Source of the DNA: Persephonella hydrogeniphila
GTDB lineage: Bacteria > Aquificota > Aquificia > Aquificales > Hydrogenothermaceae
Direction of reading: 5' to 3'
NCBI RefSeq assembly: GCF_900215515.1
Contig: NZ_OBEI01000001.1
Coordinates: 434,001 to 498,000, forward strand
Length of the DNA: 64,000 nucleotides
A program made the translations under genes and the position numbers. This document shows positions 52,010 through 62,206 of this stretch, piece by piece. The notes beneath the pieces were generated by a model. That model searched no databases. It had not been told where the DNA came from and saw only the letters and a program-made list of their open reading frames with translations. The stretch's first letter is position 1. The number at the start of each line of letters is the position of its first letter.

Positions 52010-53175
52010 TGAAAAGCATAATAAGATTTGTTGTTTTCTTCGTGATACCTATAGCTGTTTTCATCCTGTGGATTGGAGGATATCTCAGTCCCAGAGTAGA
52101 ACCGGGGTACGCTAAAGAAGAAGTAAAACAGGCAGTAAAACTGCCTACTATGGTAGTAGAACCTGTAAAGGTAGAAAAAACATACCAGATAGATGGTTCT
52201 GTAATATCAAACAACAACGCAAAAGTAGCAACAAAACTTATGGCAAAAATACTGAAAATAAACGTAAAAGAAGGAGATTATGTCAAAAAAGGTCAACTGC
52301 TTGCAGTTTTAGATGACAGTGAGATCAAACAGAATATAAAAGAAGCTAAAGCTGGACTTGAAGAGCTTGCGAAAGCCAGAGAAGAAGCCCTTTCGGGATT
52401 AAAGGCGGCTGAAGCCGGTTATGCATTTGCAAAAAGAACATACGAAAGATTTAAAAATCTGTACAAAGAAAACGCAGTATCAAAACAGCAACTTGAAGAG
52501 ATAGAAACAAAGATGATAGGAGCAAAAGCTCAGGTAGACGCGATAAAGGCAAAGCTCAAGCAGTTAGATGCAAAAGAGAAACAGGTAAAAGCAAAACTGA
52601 AATACGCAAAAATCATGCAGAGCTATGCATATGTAAAAGCTCCGTTTGATGGTGTGATTATCAAGAAGATGAATGATATTGGGGATATGGCAGCTCCCGG
52701 AATGCCAATATTCATCATAGGAGATAAAAACTTAAAATTTATGTCAATGGTTGATGAGTCTCTCATAAACACAGTAAATGTAGGAGACACTGTAAAGGTA
52801 AATATAAAAACAATAAATAAAGAGTATCTGGCAAAAATAGTAGAAAAATCAAACAGTATAGATCCAATGAACAGAACATTTACAGTTAAAGCAAAGCTTC
52901 CACAGGATAAAGCCTTAAAGCCGGGAATGTATGGAAAACTGATTATCAAGACCGGAGAAGAGGAAAAAATACTGATACCTAAATCTGCGATTATAAAATG
53001 GGGTCAGCTTGATGCTGTGTTTGTGGTAGACAAAGAAGGAGTGGCACATCTGAATTTTATCAAAGTCGGTGAAGAGTTAGACGGAAAAGTAGAAGTTATA
53101 TCTGGATTAAAACCAGGTACAGAGATTGTTTCTTCAGGTGTTGAAAAGGCATGTGAAGGCTGTAAGGTTCGTTAA
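52009..53175 (+). CDS. RND efflux periplasmic adaptor (HlyD/AcrA family)
   Basis: The 388-residue membrane-fusion protein has one N-terminal membrane helix (about 4-24, FVVFFVIPIAVFILWIGG). The lipoyl half-motifs are LKINVKEGDYVKKGQLLAVLDDSEIKQ and YVKAPFDGVIIKKMNDIGDMAAPGMPIFIIGD, and they flank a helical hairpin (about 110-195). The beta-barrel domain (PGMYGKLIIKTGEEEKILIPKSAI) and the membrane-proximal domain follow. Near the C-terminus, KACEGCKVR gives a CxxC that is unusual and might bind metal. Start coupling with the tolC-like gene places it in the operon. Confidence 0.92.
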   Translation: MKSIIRFVVFFVIPIAVFILWIGGYLSPRVEPGYAKEEVKQAVKLPTMVVEPVKVEKTYQIDGSVISNNNAKVATKLMAKILKINVKEGDYVKKGQLLAVLDDSEIKQNIKEAKAGLEELAKAREEALSGLKAAEAGYAFAKRTYERFKNLYKENAVSKQQLEEIETKMIGAKAQVDAIKAKLKQLDAKEKQVKAKLKYAKIMQSYAYVKAPFDGVIIKKMNDIGDMAAPGMPIFIIGDKNLKFMSMVDESLINTVNVGDTVKVNIKTINKEYLAKIVEKSNSIDPMNRTFTVKAKLPQDKALKPGMYGKLIIKTGEEEKILIPKSAIIKWGQLDAVFVVDKEGVAHLNFIKVGEELDGKVEVISGLKPGTEIVSSGVEKACEGCKVR

Positions 53176-53198
53176 ACCACTGATAGCGGAGGTTAATA

Positions 53199-56100
53199 AT
53201 GGCTAAGATAAAAAAAGAGTATGGAATGGCAGGTAAAATCGCAAAAGCATTTGTTAATTCACCACTGACTCCTCTGCTTGTTTTAGCCTCTCTTCTAATG
53301 GGTCTGTTTGCAGTTTTAACAACCCCCAGAGATGAAGAACCCCAGATCGTTGTTCCAATGATAGATATTATGGTTCCGGTTCCAGGAGCTCAGGCTGAGG
53401 ATATAGACAAGATGATAACTAAACCCCTTGAAAAAATAATGTGGGAGATCCCGGGAGTAGAGTACGTTTATTCATACGCAGGAGATGGATTCGGTATAAC
53501 AACAGTTAGATTTTATGTAGGATCTAATCCAGAAGATGCACTTGTTAGACTTTACAGTAAACTAAATTCCAACATGTACAGAATGCCCCCTGGAACGATG
53601 CAGCCAATTGTAAAACCAAAGTCTATTGATGATGTTCCTATACTATCCCTTACCTTCTACAGCAATAAATACAGTTCCTATGAAATAAGAAGATTTGTTG
53701 AACAGGTAGAGGATGAACTTAAACAGCTGACAAATGTTTCAGAAACAACAATAATAGGTTCCAAGCCTAAAACAATATATGTGTACTTTGATCCGGTTAA
53801 ACTTAATGCATACAATCTAATGCTTCCTCAGGTAGTTCAGGCTCTACAACAGGCAAATTTCACACTCCCTTCTGGAGAGTTTGATGAAAATAATTACAGA
53901 GTCAAAGTAAGAACAGGGGAATTTTTAAAATCTGTTGAGGATGTAAAAAATGTTGTTGTTACCGTTTATAACGGCAAACCTATCTTTATAAAAGATGTTG
54001 CAGATATTTTTGAAGGGGAAGGAGAGGTTACAAATTACGTACAGTTTGGATACGGTGTTCACGGCGAAGGAAGTAGAAATGAGATTTTTAATGCTGTTAC
54101 TCTTGCTATAGCAAAAAAGACAGGAAGTAATGCAGTTGTTGTAGCAGACACGATACTGAAAAAATTAGAGGATATGAAAGGAAAGGTTATACCTGATGAT
54201 CTGTATGTAAAAGTCACAAGAAACTACGGTGAAACAGCTACAGAAAAAGCTAATGAGCTAATTGAACACCTTCTTATAGCTACTTTTTCTATTGTTCTTC
54301 TTATAGCCGTTACGCTGGGATGGAGAGAATCCTTAATAGTTGCTGTTACAATACCTGTCACACTTGCGATTGCTTTATTCCTCAGCGAGCTGTACGGATA
54401 TTCTCTGAACAGGGTTACACTTTTTGCCCTGATATTCTCCATAGGTATACTGGTAGACAACTCTATTGTCGTCCTTGAAAACATACACAGATGGTTTGAG
54501 ATGAGAAAGCTGCCTCCTGATGAGGCGGCTGTTGTAGCTACAGATGAAGTAGGTAATCCGACTATACTGGCAACATTTGCAGTTATTGTTGCCCTATTAC
54601 CGATGGCTTTCGTTACCGGAATGATGGGACCTTATATGAGACCTATTCCTATAAACTCTTCTGTAGCTATGTTTTTCTCTATGCTTGTAGCTTTTATCCT
54701 TACTCCTTACCTTGCCATCAGATGGCTAAAACACGAAGCAAAAGAGTTGACACCTGAAGACCTTGAAAAAGAAGAAGAACAAACAGCTGGATTCCTTGCA
54801 AAACTATTTGAAAAGATATATATGCCACTTTTCAAAAGCAGATTAAAAAGATGGGTATTTCTATTTGCTATGGGAATGCTGCTTGTTGTTTCTGTCGGAC
54901 TTCTTGTTAAAAGGGCAGTCCTTGTTAAGATGCTTCCTTATGACAATAAAAGTGAGCTTTTTATAGTTTTAGATATGCCTGAAGGAACAACAGTTGAAAA
55001 AACTTATGCCGTTGCAAAAAAACTTGCAGATTATGTGAAAAATGTAAATGAGGTAGAAAATTACGTTATATATGCAGGAGTTCCTGCTCCATTTGATTTT
55101 AACGGACTTGCAAGACATTATTACCTGAGAGAAGCCCCATACTACGCTATGATAAAGGTTAATCTAATTGGAAAACACGAGAGAAAAGCCCAATCCCACG
55201 AGATAGCAGAAAGAATAAGAGATGATATCTACAAAATAGCAAAAGAAAACGGTGCAAAATATGTAGCTGTTGTTGAGCCACCTCCGGGACCACCTGTTCT
55301 GTCTCCTATAGTAGCAGAGGTTTATGGACCAGACTACAAAGTTCAGTTGGAGATAGCGAAAAAAATTAAAAAGATATTTGAAGAAACTCCGGGAATAATA
55401 GATGTCGGGATATATGCAAATCTACCTCAGAGAGAATACATACTTAAGATAGACAGAGAAAAAGTAAAAAAATACCAGCTAAACGAAGAAGTTATTGTTA
55501 AAACAATGAGAGTTGCCCTTGCAGGACATGCTGTTGGATTTATTCATTCAGGAAAAGATCTTCATCCTGTGAATATAGTAGTAAGACTGAATGATGAAAG
55601 CAGAGATTCCCTCGAAAAATTACTGTCTATGAAAATACCAACACCTAAAGGAGGTATTCCTATAAGCACATTCGTAGAGGTTGAGAAGGGAAGCTCACAC
55701 AACGACATATACAGAAAAAATCTCCAGAAAGTTGTTTATGTAATAGCAAATATAAACGATACTATTGGTTCTCCCGTTTATCCTATACTTGACCTGTGGG
55801 ATAAGATTAAAAGTATAAAAACTCCAGATGGAAAAGGGATAACAGAGCTTTTGACACACCAGCCGGAGCTCGAAGACAAATATTATGTAAAATGGGACGG
55901 AGAATGGCAGATAACATACGAAACATTTAGAGATATGGGAATAGCCTTTGCTGTAGCAATCGTTGTCCTTTATATGCTACTTGTCGGTTGGTTTGGCTCA
56001 TTCAGAATGCCTGCAGTTATAATGTCTCCTATACCTTTCACACTTGTGGGTATAGTTCCGGGACACTGGTTGATGGGAGCATTCTTTACAGCAACATCAA

Positions 56101-56456
56101 TGATAGGATTTATAGCCCTTGCAGGTATTATTCTGAGAAACTCGATTCTTCTTGTCCAGTTTGCAGAAGACAAGCTCAAAGAAGGTTATTCTGTAGAAGA
56201 AGCACTTCTTGAGGCTGGAATCGTAAGAACAAGACCGATACTTCTGACAGCTGCTGCCATTATAGTAGGTGCTTTTGTTATTATATTCGACCCTATATTT
56301 AACGGACTCGCAATAGCTCTTATATTTGGAACAGGTGCATCTACACTGATTACACTTGTTGTAGTTCCTGTTCTGTACTACATGATAGAAAGAAAGAGAG
56401 CTTTAACCCTTGGTATGACACCTGCAGTTCCTATAGACGAAAAACCGGAAAAATAG
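53199..56456 (+). CDS. RND-superfamily efflux permease (HAE1/AcrB type)
   Basis: The 1085-residue inner-membrane proton-driven pump has 12 predicted helices and two large periplasmic loops. It shows PGAQAEDIDKMITKPLEKIMWEIPGVEYVYSYA, VTLGWRESLIVAVTIPVTLAIALFL, and the TM4 segment FALIFSIGILVDNSIVVLENI, which carries one Asp followed by Asn instead of the Asp-Asp pair of AcrB. The second half repeats with MLLVGWFGSFRMPAVIMSPIPFTLVG, IGFIALAGIILRNSILLVQF and RTRPILLTAAAIIVGAFV. The substrate is unknown; the set with adaptor and TolC completes a tripartite pump. It starts 23 nt after the adaptor. Confidence 0.94.
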   Translation: MAKIKKEYGMAGKIAKAFVNSPLTPLLVLASLLMGLFAVLTTPRDEEPQIVVPMIDIMVPVPGAQAEDIDKMITKPLEKIMWEIPGVEYVYSYAGDGFGITTVRFYVGSNPEDALVRLYSKLNSNMYRMPPGTMQPIVKPKSIDDVPILSLTFYSNKYSSYEIRRFVEQVEDELKQLTNVSETTIIGSKPKTIYVYFDPVKLNAYNLMLPQVVQALQQANFTLPSGEFDENNYRVKVRTGEFLKSVEDVKNVVVTVYNGKPIFIKDVADIFEGEGEVTNYVQFGYGVHGEGSRNEIFNAVTLAIAKKTGSNAVVVADTILKKLEDMKGKVIPDDLYVKVTRNYGETATEKANELIEHLLIATFSIVLLIAVTLGWRESLIVAVTIPVTLAIALFLSELYGYSLNRVTLFALIFSIGILVDNSIVVLENIHRWFEMRKLPPDEAAVVATDEVGNPTILATFAVIVALLPMAFVTGMMGPYMRPIPINSSVAMFFSMLVAFILTPYLAIRWLKHEAKELTPEDLEKEEEQTAGFLAKLFEKIYMPLFKSRLKRWVFLFAMGMLLVVSVGLLVKRAVLVKMLPYDNKSELFIVLDMPEGTTVEKTYAVAKKLADYVKNVNEVENYVIYAGVPAPFDFNGLARHYYLREAPYYAMIKVNLIGKHERKAQSHEIAERIRDDIYKIAKENGAKYVAVVEPPPGPPVLSPIVAEVYGPDYKVQLEIAKKIKKIFEETPGIIDVGIYANLPQREYILKIDREKVKKYQLNEEVIVKTMRVALAGHAVGFIHSGKDLHPVNIVVRLNDESRDSLEKLLSMKIPTPKGGIPISTFVEVEKGSSHNDIYRKNLQKVVYVIANINDTIGSPVYPILDLWDKIKSIKTPDGKGITELLTHQPELEDKYYVKWDGEWQITYETFRDMGIAFAVAIVVLYMLLVGWFGSFRMPAVIMSPIPFTLVGIVPGHWLMGAFFTATSMIGFIALAGIILRNSILLVQFAEDKLKEGYSVEEALLEAGIVRTRPILLTAAAIIVGAFVIIFDPIFNGLAIALIFGTGASTLITLVVVPVLYYMIERKRALTLGMTPAVPIDEKPEK

Positions 56457-56463
56457 GATAGAA

Positions 56464-56485
56464 GCCCCCTTTCGGGGGCATTTTA
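56464..56485 (+). terminator. Hairpin after the RND permease (weak terminator)
   Basis: GCCCCC (56464-56469) and GGGGGC (56474-56479) with a 4-nt loop, followed by ATTTTAAAGG. The short U-tract runs straight into the next gene's ribosome site, so partial read-through is likely. Confidence 0.6.
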
Positions 56486-56496
56486 AAGGAGGAAAG

Positions 56497-57345
56497 ATGA
56501 AAAGAAGTTTTGTTTTTTTAGCCTGTGTGTTATTTCTTTTGAGCTTCTGGGCAAAAGGGGCAGAATTCAGATACGGAAAAGGTAATTTTTCCGTTGAAAG
56601 CGATATATTAGGAAGCTCAGATAAAGTAGAGGAAGATATCTCTACCTATTCTATATCTGAAGAACATAAAAATATTTTCGGAAGTAGACTGTTTTATGGA
56701 TTTAATCTTACATTTTTAAGCTCTAAGAAAGAACAGAAGATAATAGATCTGTACAACACATCTTACGATCCTACCCCTGGATACAAACCAAAAATGAGCT
56801 ATAAATTAGAAGGATTTGATGGTCAGATAGATATAGGTTTTGATCTGCTGAGCTCAGAAAAAGGTTATTTAGGTTTTTCAGGTCTACTGGGAATTTCCCT
56901 TCCTTACATAAAAAATTACAACTCTGACAACAATAATAACCTTACAAAACAGGCGATACCAGACTCGAAAACAAAAATAAAGACCTACAGAGTTGGCGGT
57001 TCGATAAAGGCAGGATATGAGATCTTCCCACGAATACAGATTTTTGGTTTTATCTCTTATGCATATCAGACAGGAAAAGTTGAGAATGACTGCTGGAATA
57101 TAGATGCTTCAGTCAATGGAACGTATTTTACAGCAGGAGGAGGTATAAAAGCTTTCCTTGTAAAAAAGAAGATGAAAATACTTTTTGTACCTATCTCTCC
57201 ACAACTTTATCTGACAGCCGGATATAAATATGATAAATGGACAGTTAAAGATGCAAAAATAAATAACATTGCATTAAATGTTAGTAAAGATGATATTATT
57301 ATAACAGACAGTTACGGATTTTTAGGTGTAGGATACTCTTTTTGA
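56497..57345 (+). CDS. Outer-membrane beta-barrel protein, unknown function
   Basis: The 282-residue protein has a signal peptide (about 1-21, MKRSFVFLACVLFLLSFWAKG, then AEF). Alternating hydrophobic/polar strands follow (KGNFSVESDIL, SRLFYGFNLTFLSS, FDGQIDIGFDLLSS, GYLGFSGLLGISLPYI, YRVGGSIKAGYEI, FGFISYAYQTGKV, LYLTAGYKYDKW and YGFLGVGYSF). The C-terminal aromatic (GVGYSF) is the usual BAM-recognition end of outer-membrane proteins. It lacks a recognised family motif. It has AGGAGG and follows the RND permease by 40 nt behind a weak terminator, so it may be partly co-expressed with the pump. Confidence 0.75.
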   Translation: MKRSFVFLACVLFLLSFWAKGAEFRYGKGNFSVESDILGSSDKVEEDISTYSISEEHKNIFGSRLFYGFNLTFLSSKKEQKIIDLYNTSYDPTPGYKPKMSYKLEGFDGQIDIGFDLLSSEKGYLGFSGLLGISLPYIKNYNSDNNNNLTKQAIPDSKTKIKTYRVGGSIKAGYEIFPRIQIFGFISYAYQTGKVENDCWNIDASVNGTYFTAGGGIKAFLVKKKMKILFVPISPQLYLTAGYKYDKWTVKDAKINNIALNVSKDDIIITDSYGFLGVGYSF

Positions 57346-57369
57346 GAGATATTCCTGCACCTGTTGTTT

Positions 57370-58206
57370 TTAAATATTTTTCTTTATTTCTATCATAAGT
57401 CTGTAGATCTCATTTTTGGAGATATTAAATCTATCTGATAGTTCTTTAACTATCTCTTTAGATTTTTTCCTTTCTTTTAAAAGTTTTATTATTTCGCTCT
57501 GAATATCTTCCATTGCATCATCTTCTTCCAATACAGGGTGAACAACTATTACAAACTCTCCTTTTTGAAGGCTTTTTTCTTCTTCTAATTTTTTAATTAT
57601 ATCCTCAGCTTTACCCCTAAAAAAACGTTCGTGGATTTTTGTAAGTTCTTTTGCAACTACCACCTCAGATTCAGGAGTTATCTCTTTAATAAGATTTAAC
57701 GTTGGTATAATCCGTTTGGGACTTTCATAAAGTATAAAGGTGTATCCTGTTTTTATGTATTCTTCCAAAAGCTCCCTTTTTCTTTTTTCCTTCTTAGGTA
57801 AAAAACCACAGAATAAAAACCTATCTGAAGGAAGACCAGATGCAGAAAGGGCAACAGCACCGGCAAAAGCTCCAGGAACAGGAATAACTTTTATACCGCT
57901 TTCCCATGCAAGCTTTACGACTCTATATCCCGGATCTGATATACATGGAGTTCCTGCATCAGATACAAGAGCTACATCCTTTCCACCTTTAAGAATATTC
58001 AATATCTCTTCTGCCGCTTCTTTTTCTATATGCTCGTAATAAGGAACGAGTTTTTTACCTGTTATTCCGAAATGGGAGAGAAGTTTTTTCGTAACTCTGG
58101 TATCCTCACAGGCTATTATATCAACATCTTTTAATACCTCTAAAGCCCTGAAAGTTATATCTTTCAGATTTCCTATAGGAGTTGCAACAACATATAAACT
58201 TCCCAT
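57370..58206 (-). CDS. rsmI: 16S rRNA (cytidine-1402-2'-O)-methyltransferase RsmI
   Basis: Tetrapyrrole-methylase-fold enzyme that 2'-O-methylates C1402 of 16S rRNA. The 278-residue protein has LYVVATPIGNLKDITFRALEVLKDVDIIACEDTRVTKKLL, VALVSDAGTPCISDPGYRVVKLAWESG, PGAFAGAVALSASGLPSDRFLFCGFLPKK, LYESPKRII and a C-terminal helix-turn-helix-like end (FNISKNEIYRLMIEIKK). The ATG at 58206 shares one base with the stop of the upstream DUF4139-like gene (TGATG); a GTG three bases earlier is less likely. Confidence 0.94.
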   Translation of the reverse strand: MGSLYVVATPIGNLKDITFRALEVLKDVDIIACEDTRVTKKLLSHFGITGKKLVPYYEHIEKEAAEEILNILKGGKDVALVSDAGTPCISDPGYRVVKLAWESGIKVIPVPGAFAGAVALSASGLPSDRFLFCGFLPKKEKRKRELLEEYIKTGYTFILYESPKRIIPTLNLIKEITPESEVVVAKELTKIHERFFRGKAEDIIKKLEEEKSLQKGEFVIVVHPVLEEDDAMEDIQSEIIKLLKERKKSKEIVKELSDRFNISKNEIYRLMIEIKKNI

Positions 58207-59003
58207 CACCTGAAAAGCTTTTTTATACTAATTGAGCCTTGGAAAACACCGTTTCTGTATATGAAAACTTTTCCTGAAGGTAGATTTTTTGTTTCCTCTT
58301 TGGAGTTTATTCTCTTTTTGATAAAAAGAAGTTTTTTTGTGGTATGGGGAGGTAGAGTAACATCTTTTAATGTTTTAAAACCGTTTTCAAAAGATATATC
58401 TATCTTCCTGAAATCGACGGATGTACTGTTCTCAATAGTGATAAATCCCTTCAAAAGTTTTATTCCGTCTATTTCTGTAAGTATATAGCTTATGTTCCAT
58501 TTAATTCCTTTTATTGGATATCTTACTTTAAAAACCTGAGATCTGGCTTCCTGAGAGTTTACTTTTAGCGTCAGCTGGGGAGAGAAAAGTTCTTCCCATT
58601 TTAAATGGGATGATATCCTTGAAGGAAATTCCGGCAGTGTTGTAACGATATATCCTTTCTTGCTGTTTAATGCTATGAATTTACCTTTTATTTCTACGAC
58701 CACTCCCCTTATTATCCTTCCTTCTCCCTCTATAGTAATAAACTTACCTACAAGATTTCTCCTCCAATCAAGATCAGCTTTATCAATAATAAAACCTGTG
58801 ATACTGAGATTATCTGCATGGACATCAACCGCATCAACAACAGCTGTAGGAAGAATAGATATAGGACCTATAATATTCTCCCCTTCTGCAACCATAAACT
58901 CTTCTTCCTGTATATAAGTAGAGTATTTACCTTCAGTAAGTATCAGACCATCTCCGTAAGAAAAAGAAAATAGAAAGAAAAACAGAGCAATCAGCTTTCT
59001 CAT
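58206..59003 (-). CDS. Secreted DUF4139-like protein
   Basis: The 265-residue protein has a signal peptide (about residues 1-17, ending FSYG) and an all-beta look. The segment [47 protein letters not shown] resembles the DUF4139 core, in which a tyrosine-containing segment is followed by W..SY. The C-terminus has [18 protein letters not shown]. The family is found in envelope proteins of unknown role. ATG at 59003 with GAGAGGTGAT; a GTG at 59009 is part of that site. It is divergent from leuS and coupled to rsmI. Confidence 0.65.
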   Translation of the reverse strand: MRKLIALFFFLFSFSYGDGLILTEGKYSTYIQEEEFMVAEGENIIGPISILPTAVVDAVDVHADNLSITGFIIDKADLDWRRNLVGKFITIEGEGRIIRGVVVEIKGKFIALNSKKGYIVTTLPEFPSRISSHLKWEELFSPQLTLKVNSQEARSQVFKVRYPIKGIKWNISYILTEIDGIKLLKGFITIENSTSVDFRKIDISFENGFKTLKDVTLPPHTTKKLLFIKKRINSKEETKNLPSGKVFIYRNGVFQGSISIKKLFR

Positions 59004-59070
59004 AATCACCTCTCAACCTTATCTTTTGTGGTTTATAATAATATCACAATATTTATCTGGAGGATTAGTG

Positions 59071-60909
59071 TTGAAAAAGGAGTACAACTTTAAAGAAATA
59101 GAAGAGAAACTTTTAGAAGAGTGGGAAAAGTCTGATATTTTTAAAACAGAAGAAGATACAAATAAAGAAAAATTTTATGTGTTGGAGATGTTTCCGTATC
59201 CTTCAGGCAGAATACATATGGGACACGTAAGAAACTACGCTATAGGAGATGTTGTAAACAGATACCTTAAGATGAAAGGGAAAAATACACTTCATCCTAT
59301 GGGATGGGATGCTTTTGGAATGCCTGCAGAAAACGCAGCGATAAAAAGTGGAGTTCATCCGGCAAAATGGACTTACGAAAATATAGACCATATGAAAAAA
59401 GAGCTTAAAAGGTTAGGTTTTTCTTACGATTGGGATAGAGAAGTAACCACATGTGATCCTGAGTACTACAGATGGAACCAGTGGATATTCCTTAAAATGT
59501 ATGAAAAAGGAGTGGCTTACAGAAAATCTGCAGTTGTTAACTGGTGCCCCCATGATATGACAGTTCTTGCAAATGAACAGGTGATAGAAGGAAAATGCTG
59601 GAGATGTGATACTCCTGTGGTTCAGAAAGAAATACCATCATGGTTTCTCAGAATAACAGATTATGCAGAAGTTCTTCTTGATGATCTTGAACAGCTTAAG
59701 GGAAAGTGGCCTGAAGCTGTTATAACGATGCAAAAAAACTGGATAGGAAAATCTACAGGAGCAACAATAAAATTTCCTGTTGAAGATTCCACAGCAACAA
59801 TAGAAGTTTTTACAACAAGACCAGACACAGTTTACGGTGTTACATTTATGGCACTGGCTCCTGAACATCCTATGGCTGTAGAACTTGCTAAAGGAACAGA
59901 TCAGGAAGAAGAAGTACTAAGATTTGTTGAAAAATATCTCAGTATGTCTACACGGGAAAGAAGTATAGTAGAAGAAAAAGAGGGTGTATTTACAGGAAGA
60001 TACGCAGTTAATCCGGTAAATGGAGAAAAAATACCTATATGGATAGCAAACTACATATTATGGGGATACGGTACAGGAGCAATAATGGCCGTTCCCGCAC
60101 ACGATGAAAGAGATCACCAGTTTGCAAAAAAATACGGTCTTCCTATAAAGCCTGTTATAAAACCTTTAGAAGGAGAATGGGATTTTGAGGAAAAAGCCTA
60201 TGAGGAAGATGGAATAATGATAAATTCAGATGGCTTTGATGGTATGAACTCATCTGAAGCCAGAGAAAAAATAACACAGATGATAGAAGAAAAAGGTTTT
60301 GGAGAAAAAACTGTAAATTTCAGATTAAGGGACTGGAATATCTCAAGACAGAGATACTGGGGAACACCTATTCCTATAATATACTGTGATGAGTGTGGAA
60401 CAGTTCCTGTACCGGAAAAAGATCTACCTGTTGTTTTACCGGAAAATGTTGAGTTTACAGGTATGGGAAATCCACTTCAGAGTGTTGAAGAGTTTGTCAA
60501 TACAGAATGTCCAAGATGTGGAAAGCCTGCCAGAAGAGAAACAGATACAATGGATACATTTATAGACAGCTCATGGTATTTTCTGAGGTACTGCGATCCC
60601 CACAATGACAAAGCCCCCTTTGATAAAGAAAAAGCAGACTACTGGATGCCTGTTGATCTGTATATAGGAGGGATAGAACATGCTGTTCTGCACCTTCTGT
60701 ACTCAAGATTTTTTACAAAATTTCTCAGAGAAATAGGTCTTGTGGATATTGAAGAACCTTTCAGTAAACTTCTTACACAGGGAATGGTGCTGAAAAAATG
60801 GATAAAAATAGAAAAACTGTTAGAAATCTTAGGAGTTGATGAAAATATTACAGTTGAAGAGCTAAAAGAAAAGATAAAAAAATTATCAAAAGAGGGAAAA
60901 GATGAATAA
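59071..60909 (+). CDS. leuS: Leucyl-tRNA synthetase alpha subunit (split enzyme)
   Basis: N-terminal part of a two-subunit LeuRS, 612 residues. It carries the class I HIGH motif as HMGH ([19 protein letters not shown]), the zinc domain ([21 protein letters not shown]), and the CP1 editing domain ([36 protein letters not shown]). It also has [20 protein letters not shown], and [17 protein letters not shown] and [18 protein letters not shown] of the catalytic core. The KMSKS loop is absent and lies in beta. Start: GGAGG at 59059-59063 favours the TTG at 59071 (a GTG at 59068 is possible). It ends with a helical tail ([15 protein letters not shown]) not found in single-chain LeuRS. It overlaps beta by 8 nt. 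Confidence 0.95.
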   Translation: MKKEYNFKEIEEKLLEEWEKSDIFKTEEDTNKEKFYVLEMFPYPSGRIHMGHVRNYAIGDVVNRYLKMKGKNTLHPMGWDAFGMPAENAAIKSGVHPAKWTYENIDHMKKELKRLGFSYDWDREVTTCDPEYYRWNQWIFLKMYEKGVAYRKSAVVNWCPHDMTVLANEQVIEGKCWRCDTPVVQKEIPSWFLRITDYAEVLLDDLEQLKGKWPEAVITMQKNWIGKSTGATIKFPVEDSTATIEVFTTRPDTVYGVTFMALAPEHPMAVELAKGTDQEEEVLRFVEKYLSMSTRERSIVEEKEGVFTGRYAVNPVNGEKIPIWIANYILWGYGTGAIMAVPAHDERDHQFAKKYGLPIKPVIKPLEGEWDFEEKAYEEDGIMINSDGFDGMNSSEAREKITQMIEEKGFGEKTVNFRLRDWNISRQRYWGTPIPIIYCDECGTVPVPEKDLPVVLPENVEFTGMGNPLQSVEEFVNTECPRCGKPARRETDTMDTFIDSSWYFLRYCDPHNDKAPFDKEKADYWMPVDLYIGGIEHAVLHLLYSRFFTKFLREIGLVDIEEPFSKLLTQGMVLKKWIKIEKLLEILGVDENITVEELKEKIKKLSKEGKDE

Positions 60910-61768
60910 AACCCTAAAGGAATTTTTAGAAGAGAACCATCTTACAGTTAATGATAACGCAAAACTTCTTTTTGAGAAATTAGATCTTGATACAGATATA
61001 CTCAAAGAGCTTGAAGAAAAGTACGGAAAGTCTGACAAAATGTCAAAATCAAAACACAACACTGTAGATCCTGATGAGATGATAGAAAAGTACGGTGCAG
61101 ATACAGTCAGACTTTATATACTGTTTGCAGCTCCACCTCAGAATAGCTTTGACTGGGTAGACAGTGGGATAGAAGGAGCACACAGGTTTTTGAAGAGGGT
61201 ATGGAATTTCGTAATAGACAAGGCAGAAGATATAAAGAATGTGAGGTATACAAAAGAAGATTTTAAAAATCTGAATGAAGAAGACCAGAAATTAAGGAGA
61301 AAACTCCATCAAACAATTAAAAAAGTTAATGACGATATTAACAGAGAATACCAGTTCAACACTGCTATAGCGGCGATAATGGAGTTCTTTAACGAACTTT
61401 CTTCGTATAAAGGAAACAACCTTAAGCTTATCAAAGAGAGTATAGAAAATATGGTACTTCTGTTATCACCATTTACTCCATTTATAGCAGATACTCTGTG
61501 GAGAGAAATAGGAAATGAAGGCTTTACCATCAATCAGCCATTTCCAGAACCAGATGAAGAAGCTTTAATAGAAAAAACAAAAGAGATACCTGTACAGGTA
61601 AACGGTAAAGTAAGAGCCAAAATAACTGTTCCTTCAGATGCAGATGAAGAAACCGTCAAAAAATTAGCATTTGAGAATGAAAATGTCAAAAGATGGACAG
61701 AAGGTAAAGATATTGTTAAAGTTATTTTTATAAAAGGGAAGATACTGAATATAGTAGTAAAGGGGTAA
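60902..61768 (+). CDS. leuS: Leucyl-tRNA synthetase beta subunit (split enzyme)
   Basis: C-terminal part of the heterodimeric LeuRS, 288 residues, close to the length of the A. aeolicus beta subunit. After a 45-residue N-terminal extension, the catalytic loop appears as [53 protein letters not shown]. The anticodon-binding helical domain follows ([31 protein letters not shown], then [18 protein letters not shown]). The C-terminal domain ends with [20 protein letters not shown]. The ATG start is within the alpha gene and the two are translated by coupling. Both subunits are needed for activity. Confidence 0.95.
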   Translation: MNKTLKEFLEENHLTVNDNAKLLFEKLDLDTDILKELEEKYGKSDKMSKSKHNTVDPDEMIEKYGADTVRLYILFAAPPQNSFDWVDSGIEGAHRFLKRVWNFVIDKAEDIKNVRYTKEDFKNLNEEDQKLRRKLHQTIKKVNDDINREYQFNTAIAAIMEFFNELSSYKGNNLKLIKESIENMVLLLSPFTPFIADTLWREIGNEGFTINQPFPEPDEEALIEKTKEIPVQVNGKVRAKITVPSDADEETVKKLAFENENVKRWTEGKDIVKVIFIKGKILNIVVKG

Positions 61769-61771
61769 AAA

Positions 61772-62206
61772 ATGGCTTTTAAAAAAATCCTTATCGGATA
61801 TGACGGCTCAGATGCAAGTAAAAAAGCCCTAAAGAAAGCTATAGATCTGGCAAAGATGTGCGGGGCGGAACTTCATATAGTAGGTGTGGTAAGACCTTTT
61901 GAGTTTGCTGCCATAGATTATATACCGCCTGAAGAGATTGAAGAGTATGAAAAGGAAGAAATATCAAAAGAAGAGAGGTTCCTTAAGGAAGCAAAGGATA
62001 TAGCTGAAGAAAATGGTGTAAAGGCGATAACAAAGGTTATGGAAGGAGAACCGGCAGAAGAGTTAATGGCTTATGCTGATGGAAATAATTGTGATCTGAT
62101 AGTAGTAGGTCACAGAGGTGTAGGTGGTTTTAAAAGAATGATTCTGGGAACCACAGCAGGTAATCTGGTAAAATACGCAAACCAGTCTGTTTTAGTTGTG
62201 AAATAA
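61772..62206 (+). CDS. Universal stress protein (UspA family)
   Basis: The 144-residue single Usp domain starts FKKILIGYDGSDASKKALKKAI. It carries the ATP-binding motif GHRGVGGFKRMILGTTAGNLV (the GxxG-x9-GT pattern), and ends with the conserved strand QSVLVVK. The ATP-binding form suggests an MJ0577-like switch rather than the non-binding UspA type. It starts 3 nt after the leuS beta stop and so belongs to the leuS operon. Its stop abuts the convergent dedA stop. Confidence 0.9.
   Translation: MAFKKILIGYDGSDASKKALKKAIDLAKMCGAELHIVGVVRPFEFAAIDYIPPEEIEEYEKEEISKEERFLKEAKDIAEENGVKAITKVMEGEPAEELMAYADGNNCDLIVVGHRGVGGFKRMILGTTAGNLVKYANQSVLVVK

Noticed and set aside
60890-60915. Programmed frameshift joining the two leuS genes.
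   Set aside because: There is no slippery sequence at the overlap, beta has its own ATG, and the same split is established for Aquifex aeolicus with two separate chains.
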